From assembly GCA_002163245.1 (NCBI GenBank), contig MAAL01000145.1:1-64000 (forward strand): DNA of 64,000 nt. Reading direction: 5' to 3'. The DNA comes from Gammaproteobacteria bacterium 42_54_T18 (GTDB lineage: Bacteria; Pseudomonadota; Gammaproteobacteria; Pseudomonadales; Ketobacteraceae). The notes under the pieces are model-generated. The model saw only the letters and a program-made list of their open reading frames with translations, was not told the origin of the DNA and did no database searches. The stretch's first letter is position 1, and each line of letters begins with the position of its first letter. Position numbers and translations under genes: made by a program. Shown piece by piece: positions 56,650 to 64,000 of the stretch.

Positions 56650-58446
56650 ATGCGCTACGGGCATCACGTAGTAGAACCTGGAACAGGCATGAAGTGGCAC
56701 GTATTAAGATTATTGTGGCCATATTTCCTTGAATTTAGGACGCGCGTATTTCTGGCCCTAGCCTGTCTTTTACTCGCAAAATTTGCCAGCATTAGCATCC
56801 CTTTTTTCCTCAAAGACATTATTGACACCCTCGACAGTTCAAAAGCAACACCAAATGTTCTGATTACGATTCCCTTAGGTTTAGTAGCCGCTTATGGCGC
56901 AGTTCGATTCCTCAATGTATTACTCAATGAGTTTCGAGACACCTTATTTGGCAGAGTTACTGAACGGACAATACGACGAATCAGTTTACAAACCTTTCAA
57001 CACCTACATCGACTAGACCTCGATTTTCACTTAGACAGAAAAACCGGAGGTTTATCACGGGATTTAGAGCGTGGCACTACAGGCATTAATTTTTTAATGC
57101 GCTTTATGGTTTTTAACATCGTCCCCACACTCGTTGAAGTATTATTGGTTGTTGGCCTACTATTTTATAATTATGGAATCGCGTTTGCTGCAATCACCCT
57201 TATTTCTGTCATTCTTTATGTCACTTACTCTATATTAGCCACTGAATGGCGCACCCGATTCCTACGCGAAGTCAACGAAGCTGACTCCGCCACTCACTCT
57301 CGAGCGGTTGACAGCTTATTAAACTATGAAACCGTTAAATACTTCACCAACGAAAACTATGAAGCCGAACGTTACGACCAGGAGTTAGCCACCTGGGAAC
57401 AAGCTAAACGCAAAAACCGCTTGACTCTATTTGCTTTAAACTCAGGCCAGGCAATGATCATCGCAGTTGCGATGACAAGCATGCTGGCATTAGCAGCAAT
57501 ACGCACAGCTAACGGAATAATGACAATCGGTGACTTTGTATTAATCAACGCCTTTATGATGCAGTTATTTATTCCATTAAATTTCTTAGGGTTTGTATAC
57601 AGAGAAATAAAAGGTTCCCTAGCAAACATTGAAAAAATATTTGCTCTACTAAAAAGAAAATCCAATATTAACGATTGTGATGACGCAACAACACTCCAAG
57701 CAAACCAAGGCTCCATCACGTTTAATAACGTATCATTCCAGTACCAAACACAACGTTCAATATTAACCGACATTAGCTTCACCGTAGCGCCAGGTAGCAA
57801 AGTCGCGGTTGTAGGCGAAAGCGGATCGGGGAAATCGACCTTAGTAAAACTGCTGTTTCGTTTTTACGACCCCTCTCAGGGAAACATTAGTATTGACGGA
57901 CACAACATCATCAACGTCACGCAGAACTCCTTACGTCGAGCCATTGGAATCGTACCTCAAGATACCGTATTGTTTAATAATAGCATTTTAGAAAACGTTC
58001 GGTACGGCCGCCCTAACGCATCCGATGAAGACGTCGCGAACGCCATTCGTATGGCTCATCTCGATCGCTTTATTGAAGACCTGCCTAACGGAACCGGGAC
58101 CATTGTTGGAGAACGGGGCCTGAAACTATCGGGAGGAGAGAAGCAACGTGTCGCCATCGCACGCGCAATTCTTAAACGCCCACCAATCTTAGTATTTGAT
58201 GAAGCAACATCATCATTGGACAGTAAATCTGAGCAGGCTATTTTAAAGGCAATGAAAGAAATCACCGAAGGTTACACCAGCCTAGTGATAGCCCATAGAC
58301 TTTCCACCATCATCGATGCAGATAAGATAATTGTCTTAGACAGGGGGCGCGTTGTAGAGCAAGGAAACCACATAGAACTACTCTCAACCAATGCCACTTA
58401 CGCTAAGCTTTGGCGCATCCAACAGGAAGAGAATCATGATCTATAA
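56650..58446 (+). CDS. Atm1-type ABC exporter
   Basis: A 598-residue half-transporter. Six membrane helices lie within about residues 25-325, followed by one ATPase domain (about 350-590) with Walker A GESGSGKSTL near 390, signature LSGGEKQRVAIARA near 493 and VFDEATSSLD near 513. The opening RYGHHVVEPG and segments TERTIRRISLQTFQHLHRLDLDFHLDRKTGGLSRDLERGT and FTNENYEAERYD are typical of the ATM1/HMT1 group, which exports glutathione-linked or metal-related compounds. It ends inside the next gene. Confidence 0.92.
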   Translation: MRYGHHVVEPGTGMKWHVLRLLWPYFLEFRTRVFLALACLLLAKFASISIPFFLKDIIDTLDSSKATPNVLITIPLGLVAAYGAVRFLNVLLNEFRDTLFGRVTERTIRRISLQTFQHLHRLDLDFHLDRKTGGLSRDLERGTTGINFLMRFMVFNIVPTLVEVLLVVGLLFYNYGIAFAAITLISVILYVTYSILATEWRTRFLREVNEADSATHSRAVDSLLNYETVKYFTNENYEAERYDQELATWEQAKRKNRLTLFALNSGQAMIIAVAMTSMLALAAIRTANGIMTIGDFVLINAFMMQLFIPLNFLGFVYREIKGSLANIEKIFALLKRKSNINDCDDATTLQANQGSITFNNVSFQYQTQRSILTDISFTVAPGSKVAVVGESGSGKSTLVKLLFRFYDPSQGNISIDGHNIINVTQNSLRRAIGIVPQDTVLFNNSILENVRYGRPNASDEDVANAIRMAHLDRFIEDLPNGTGTIVGERGLKLSGGEKQRVAIARAILKRPPILVFDEATSSLDSKSEQAILKAMKEITEGYTSLVIAHRLSTIIDADKIIVLDRGRVVEQGNHIELLSTNATYAKLWRIQQEENHDL

Positions 58447-58822
58447 CGGCAGCTGTCACTGTAAAGCTGTTACCTTCCAGGTAGAAGCTCCTAATGAAAT
58501 CGACGCAGAAGATTGCAATTGCTCCATTTGTTCAAAAACGGGATTTCTTCATTTAATCGTCCCTAAAAATAAATTCACCTTACTGACAGGCGAAAGCAAC
58601 ATCACAACCTATACCTTCAACACCGGTGTAGCTCAACACTATTTTTGCACGACCTGCGGAATAAAACCTTTTTATATACCCCGCTCAAACCCCGATGGCG
58701 TCGATATCAATGCCCGCTGCTTAGATGATCAACCTAGCACTATGCATATTACTAAATTTGACGGTCAGCACTGGGAAGACAACGCACACAATCTTGCGCG
58801 CAAAAGTAAACCGACCCCCTAA
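58436..58822 (+). CDS. GFA-family protein (glutathione-dependent formaldehyde-activating/CENP-V-like)
   Basis: A 128-residue protein. It has the cysteine-containing zinc motifs of the family: GSCHC (5-9), CNCSIC (27-32) and CTTCG (about 73-77), then ARCLDD. ATG 58436 lies inside the end of the Atm1-type gene (11-base overlap), so the two are coupled. Proteins of this family bind glutathione conjugates, and the exporter group also handles glutathione compounds, suggesting a joint role (inference). Confidence 0.9.
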   Translation: MIYNGSCHCKAVTFQVEAPNEIDAEDCNCSICSKTGFLHLIVPKNKFTLLTGESNITTYTFNTGVAQHYFCTTCGIKPFYIPRSNPDGVDINARCLDDQPSTMHITKFDGQHWEDNAHNLARKSKPTP

Positions 58823-58827
58823 GCACG

Positions 58828-58881
58828 GAAGATATAAAAAAGCCCTAATGTTTAACAACATTAGGGCTTTTTTATATCTTC
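58828..58881. terminator. Bidirectional terminator, 25-bp perfect inverted repeat
   Basis: Arms of 25 bp (58828-58852 and 58857-58881) around a 4-base loop; A6 and T6 flank GCCCTAATGTT/AACATTAGGGC. It serves the convergent GFA-family gene and purA. Like the element at 325-400 its arms extend beyond the A/T tracts. Confidence 0.88.
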
Positions 58882-58902
58882 GCTATCTTTAGAAAGAATA
58901 GC

Positions 58903-60228
<1,326 letters not shown>

Positions 60229-60233
60229 TCACA

Positions 60234-60267
60234 TGACGTGGTGCAATACATTAATTACATCACGTCA
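60234..60267. promoter_or_regulatory. Inverted repeat upstream of purA
   Basis: TGACGTGGTG and CATCACGTCA match at nine of ten positions around 14 bases, 38 bases upstream of the purA ATG. A dimeric regulator could bind; it is not the PurR consensus. Confidence 0.35.
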
Positions 60268-60302
60268 AATATATATAACGTCGGCAGCTTCCCGCTCAAC
60301 AC

Positions 60303-61487
60303 CTACAACCCGCATATTTCCCATCGGCCGTCTTGCAACGTAAGCTGCTGAGTACAACCCATTTCATCCGCAGTTACTGTCTGCCCAGACAAACCAGCGA
60401 CAACTCTCACGCCTTGCTTGCGCAAATGAGCAACTTCACGTTGTAATGATGCATCGCCATCAGCAGGTGCAAATACCAATGGAGCTGAAACACTAGGTGC
60501 CTGCTGTTTAATTTTAATCAAACTAGCCAAATCTGTACTAAACCCTGTGGCAGCACGCGCCCGGCCAAATACTTCGCCAATATGATCATATCGACCGCCA
60601 CTCGCTATAGAGTGGCCTACCGTTGGCATATAGGCACTGAACACAGGCCCAGTGTGGTAGTGATATCCACGCAACTCGCCCAGATCAAAGTACAACGTAA
60701 CGTCTGGGCGCTGCTCACGAATAGCAGCAGCAATTACCATCAAATCATCTATAGCTTCAGCAAGAGCCTCAGATACTGGCGCAAGCTCCGCTTTGGCTTT
60801 AACCAAAACATCATCACCACCGGACAAATCAGATAATGTAATAAACTTCTCTTTTAATGGTGAGCCTGCAAGATTGGCATTCAGAAATTCTGCCAACTCA
60901 GGTACAGACTTACGCTGATATATATCAAACAGCTCCATTTCCTGACCGTCATCTAACCCAGCCATTTCAGCCAGTGTTCGATATATCGCAACATGACCAA
61001 GGTCTAAATGAACTTGCTCACAGCCAGTCAATGTCAATGTATCAAGCATCAATAAGATGACCTCAATATCACTGGCAACACCATCATGACCAAATAACTC
61101 AACACCAACCTGCATAGCGCTACGAGAAGCGGTTAATGATGTTGGCTTGGTGTGTAACACATCACCGGCATAACACAACCGAGCAGGGCCTTCGCGATTC
61201 AGCGTATGCGCATCAATTCTTGCAACCTGAGGGGTCATGTCTGCACGCACCCCCATTAACCGACCAGTACTTTGATCCGTCAATTTAAAGGTTTGTAATG
61301 CTAAGTCGTTTCCTGCTCCTATAAGCAGTGACTCCAAGTATTCCACCAACGGCGGAATGACCAAGTCATACCCCCAGCTGCGGTATAAATCTAATAACTC
61401 GCGGCGTAAACCTTCCAGGCACGCTGCTTGAGCAGGAAGAGTCTCTTCGACTCCATCTGGCAACAACCATCTATCGGCAATGGACAT
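60303..61487 (-). CDS. hisZ: ATP phosphoribosyltransferase regulatory subunit HisZ
   Basis: A 394-residue catalytically inactive histidyl-tRNA synthetase paralogue that activates short-form HisG. Class II motif 1-like (SWGYDLVIPPLVEYLESLL), MGVRADMTPQVARID and GGRYDHIGEVFGRARAATGFS are visible. Its place between hflC and purA matches Pseudomonas gene order and implies that the genome has a short-form HisG. Confidence 0.96.
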   Translation of the reverse strand: MSIADRWLLPDGVEETLPAQAACLEGLRRELLDLYRSWGYDLVIPPLVEYLESLLIGAGNDLALQTFKLTDQSTGRLMGVRADMTPQVARIDAHTLNREGPARLCYAGDVLHTKPTSLTASRSAMQVGVELFGHDGVASDIEVILLMLDTLTLTGCEQVHLDLGHVAIYRTLAEMAGLDDGQEMELFDIYQRKSVPELAEFLNANLAGSPLKEKFITLSDLSGGDDVLVKAKAELAPVSEALAEAIDDLMVIAAAIREQRPDVTLYFDLGELRGYHYHTGPVFSAYMPTVGHSIASGGRYDHIGEVFGRARAATGFSTDLASLIKIKQQAPSVSAPLVFAPADGDASLQREVAHLRKQGVRVVAGLSGQTVTADEMGCTQQLTLQDGRWEICGL

Positions 61488-61584
61488 TGAATCTTTTCCA
61501 GTCTTTAGCTTTATAAATCAAGCAGTTAAGCGTAATCAAGCACACTTTTAGCGATACTCGTGGCAAATTACGTTATCTGTGGCC

Positions 61585-61612
61585 ATAAAAAAACCGGGCC
61601 AAAACCCGGTTT
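61585..61612 (-). terminator. Rho-independent terminator of hflKC
   Basis: AAACCGGG and CCCGGTTT form a perfect 8-bp stem with a 6-base loop, followed on the minus strand by a T7 run, 70 bases after the hflC stop. Confidence 0.8.
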
Positions 61613-61681
61613 CCTTATAATACCACGGGTCATAGCCCCGGGGCGAATATAACTGTGCTTTTGTTCACGCTAACACCGCAG

Positions 61682-62551
61682 TCATTTCGGCTGACTGGTC
61701 ATGTACTCAAAGAAATCGCCTTTGGGCTCAACCACTAACACATCATTTTTATCTTTAAACACGGTACGATAAGACTGCATGCTACGGAAAAAGCCGTAAA
61801 ACTCTTTATTCTTATTGTAAGCATTAGCATAAATAGCTGCCGACTCTGCATCACCGCTACCACGAACAATTTCAGACTCACTAAAAGCAGTTGCCAAAAT
61901 CACCGTACGCTGGCGATCCGCATCTGCTCGTAAACCTTCCGCTTTCTCGTTACCTTGAGAGCGATGCTCACGAGCTTCCCGCTGCCTCTCGGCTCTCATT
62001 CGCTGATACACCGATCCACTTACACTAGGTGGCAAATCGATACGCTTCACGCGAATATCGATCACCTCAATACCAAACTCTTCTTGGGTTTTAGCGTCAA
62101 CCTCTTGAGTTAACTCAACCATTAAAGACTCACGCTCCCCCGAAACCACATCAAACACGGAGCGCTCACCAAACTTATTACGCAAACCTTCATTCACACG
62201 AGGAGAAATCAACGCTTCAGCTTGAGACTCCATTCCTCCCCCTGTAGAGGTATAAAACTTAGTCACATCAGTAATACGCCACATAACAAAAGAATCTACG
62301 ATTAACCGTTTCTTCTCTTTTGTGAGGTACTCTTCAGGACGTAAGTCACGCGACATGACGCGACCATCAAACAGTCGTGACTCATCCCATGGCAGCTTAG
62401 TATGCAGCCCTGGCTGCAAGTCATCTTGAACAATTTCACCGAAACGCAACAATAAACCACGCTGATGCTGCCCTACCGTGAACAGGCACATGGAGCCAAC
62501 TAACACCACAACCCCAACCAGCAACAAACTGATTAAACTTTTAGTATTCAT
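61682..62551 (-). CDS. hflC: HflC, FtsH modulator
   Basis: A 289-residue SPFH/band 7 protein. The N-terminal membrane helix is at about 5-26. With HflK it forms a large periplasmic cage around FtsH protease and controls degradation of membrane substrates. The core LRFGEIVQDDLQPGLH and the helical segment RQREAREHRSQGNEKAEGLRADADRQR are typical. ATG 62551 overlaps the hflK stop by one base (TAATG); the longer frame to 62566 is rejected. Confidence 0.97.
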   Translation of the reverse strand: MNTKSLISLLLVGVVVLVGSMCLFTVGQHQRGLLLRFGEIVQDDLQPGLHTKLPWDESRLFDGRVMSRDLRPEEYLTKEKKRLIVDSFVMWRITDVTKFYTSTGGGMESQAEALISPRVNEGLRNKFGERSVFDVVSGERESLMVELTQEVDAKTQEEFGIEVIDIRVKRIDLPPSVSGSVYQRMRAERQREAREHRSQGNEKAEGLRADADRQRTVILATAFSESEIVRGSGDAESAAIYANAYNKNKEFYGFFRSMQSYRTVFKDKNDVLVVEPKGDFFEYMTSQPK

Positions 62552-63711
62552 TATCGTGCCTCCCAACGTTTATTCTCACGCACTTGACGCAACCGGTCTA
62601 TACCGCGAAGATCTGAAGAACTACCAGGCTTTACTGCCGACGGCTGTGATGTCACAGCAGGCTGCCTTGTCGACTGTGCAGCAACAGCACCTCCAGCCAT
62701 CATTTTATCCAACGGTAGATACATCATATTGTTTCCACCTTCTACATCAACAATCACCTTAGAGGTATTGGCGTAGACTTGCTCCATTGTTTCCAGATAT
62801 AAACGTCGACGTGTTACTTCAGGCGCCTTGCTATATTCAGTCAGTAGCTTTTCAAATCGAGTTGCTTCACCTGTTGCTCGAGAAACCACCTCAGCTTTGT
62901 ACGCCAGCGCTTCCTCCTTCATACGCTTTGCCTGACCACGAGCTTCAGGAATAATACCGTTAGCATAGGTTTCGGCTTCGTTCTGAACACGCTCTTCATC
63001 TTCTTTCGCTTTGATTACATCATCAAATGCGGCTTTTACTTCATTTGGTGGATGAGCATCCTCAATGTTCACTTTCGTAACAAGCAATCCTGACTTATAA
63101 CGATTTAAATAATCCTGCAACCGGCGCTGCACATCCACCGCCATGATTTTTCGGCCTTCAGTGATCACACTATCCATTTTAGTGCCACCAACTACATGCC
63201 GAAGCGCACTTTCCGTTGAATGACGTAACGCTTCTTGAGGGCTGTTAGACTCCAAAAAGAAATCCGTTGGATTATTCACTTTGTACTGAACAACCAAACC
63301 AATAGATACCAAATTCTGATCTTCCGTTAACATCGTAGCGTCCATGTTAAAGGAGTTAATTTGGATAACATCAATCTTACGAACCGTATCAATGAGCGGT
63401 GGATTCCAATGCAAACCAGCACCAACGGTTTCGTTGAATTCCCCAAAACGTAGAACAACGGCGTTTTCCGCTTGCTCAACGCGATAGAAACCAGCAACAC
63501 CCCATATGATTGACGCAACCACAGCTACCAAAACAATCAGGCCAAAACCACCGCCGCCGCTTTTGTCGCCATTACCGCCACCACCAAGCAAGCCACCGAA
63601 GCGCTCCTGGAGTTTTTTTAATACTTCATCAAGATCAGGGGGCCCCTGATCATTTTTTCCGCGCCAGGGGTCTTGGTTATTATTACCACCGCCAGGTTCA
63701 TTCCAGGCCAT
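62551..63711 (-). CDS. hflK: HflK, FtsH modulator
   Basis: A 386-residue SPFH protein and partner of HflC. The N-terminal region is rich in Gly, Asn and Asp (MAWNEPGGGNNNQDPWRG), then comes a membrane helix (about 56-76), the SPFH domain with VVLRFGEFNETVGAGLHW and the helical region. A Ser/Pro-rich tail ends the protein. It is downstream of hflX and overlaps hflC by one base. Confidence 0.97.
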   Translation of the reverse strand: MAWNEPGGGNNNQDPWRGKNDQGPPDLDEVLKKLQERFGGLLGGGGNGDKSGGGGFGLIVLVAVVASIIWGVAGFYRVEQAENAVVLRFGEFNETVGAGLHWNPPLIDTVRKIDVIQINSFNMDATMLTEDQNLVSIGLVVQYKVNNPTDFFLESNSPQEALRHSTESALRHVVGGTKMDSVITEGRKIMAVDVQRRLQDYLNRYKSGLLVTKVNIEDAHPPNEVKAAFDDVIKAKEDEERVQNEAETYANGIIPEARGQAKRMKEEALAYKAEVVSRATGEATRFEKLLTEYSKAPEVTRRRLYLETMEQVYANTSKVIVDVEGGNNMMYLPLDKMMAGGAVAAQSTRQPAVTSQPSAVKPGSSSDLRGIDRLRQVRENKRWEAR

Positions 63712-63844
63712 AGAGGTCTCCAGTTGTTCAAAAATTAAACGATCAGCAAATACATATTCGCCGGATAACTTACTCTTTTAATTTGATATTGTCACTACTC
63801 AACGAAGCCCTCGACATATTCGAGCACGCAAGCATTAACATTTT

Positions 63845-64000
63845 TCATTCGAATCCAATCTGTAGTGCGGTTAAATTTGTTTTTTTCAAGGCCTGTTGGA
63901 ATTCTTTCTCAGGTAATCGAATATCAAGTACCGTATTTCCTGCCTCATCATAGCTTTCTTCGTTCACGACGCCAAGCTGATGAAACAAAGCTCTCAATTG
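63845..64000 (-). CDS. hflX: HflX GTPase, C-terminal end only (partial)
   Basis: The last 51 codons before a TGA read through to the window end; the protein segment is LFHQLGVVNEE ... VLDIRLPEKEF ... LQIGFE, which matches the C-terminal domain of the ribosome-splitting GTPase HflX by position (directly upstream of hflK) and by the LDIRLPE element. The G domain lies outside. There are 133 bases between it and hflK. Confidence 0.8.
   Translation of the reverse strand, partial: QLRALFHQLGVVNEESYDEAGNTVLDIRLPEKEFQQALKKTNLTALQIGFE

Noticed and set aside
61635-61644. GCCCCGGGGC palindrome after hflC
   Set aside because: Only 10 bp with no loop; too short and common to call, and a good terminator lies just beyond.

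Overview
The window is a piece of a gammaproteobacterial chromosome, most likely from a marine or environmental relative of the Pseudomonadales/Cellvibrionales. This rests on gene order and gene content: a pomA-pomB pair (sodium-type flagellar stator) divergent from xseB-ispA-dxs, a nrdR/ribD-ribE-ribBA-ribH-nusB-thiL-pgpA block, a Pseudomonas-like order hflX-hflK-hflC-hisZ-purA ... rnr-rlmB-rpsF-priB-rpsR-(DUF2232)-rplI-dnaB-alr-radA, and a FabY-type ketoacyl synthase. Base composition is moderate and AT-leaning between genes. I saw no rRNA, tRNA, CRISPR array, prophage or transposase gene.

Layout. 1-400: end of minD, minE and a very long palindromic terminator. 426-3.6 kb: an unrecognised gene and pomB-pomA on the minus strand. 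3.7-7.7 kb: xseB, ispA, dxs and a zinc metallopeptidase on the plus strand. 7.7-20.4 kb: mostly minus strand, the riboflavin/thiamine/nusB block, with a glutathione-transferase-like gene plus ybiT inserted between pgpA and thiL, and a chemoreceptor gene inserted between ribD and nrdR; glyA follows. 20.6-25.4 kb: ettA, then a Cpx-like envelope stress module (Spy/CpxP-like lipoprotein divergent from a response regulator and sensor kinase). 25.9-30.1 kb: an envelope/lipid cluster (PlsC-like acyltransferase, START-domain protein, two unrecognised lipoproteins) and a PilZ protein. 30.1-40.6 kb: radA, a small membrane protein, alr, dnaB, the rpsF-rplI ribosomal operon, rlmB and rnr, all minus strand.

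40.8-58.8 kb interrupts the usual rnr-purA neighbourhood and looks like the accessory part of the window. It holds a three-gene minus-strand set (YqiJ-like OB-fold membrane protein, YqiK-like flotillin, and an 1801-residue DUF3686-like AAA ATPase) preceded by a tiny cysteine-rich lipoprotein gene not previously called as an ORF; fabY; a GlxA-type regulator; a second glutathione-transferase-like gene; a 111-bp palindromic element; an amidohydrolase; an orphan periplasmic binding protein; and an Atm1-type exporter overlapping a GFA-family gene. 58.9-64.0 kb returns to core genes: purA, hisZ, hflC, hflK and the end of hflX.

Functional themes: the rib block makes riboflavin (its RibBA seems to have lost the GTP cyclohydrolase II zinc site); xseB-ispA-dxs supplies isoprenoid precursors; several accessory genes concern membrane organisation or glutathione chemistry. 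The best candidate for an under-described system is the lipoprotein/YqiJ-like/flotillin/giant AAA ATPase locus at 40.8-49.6 kb.
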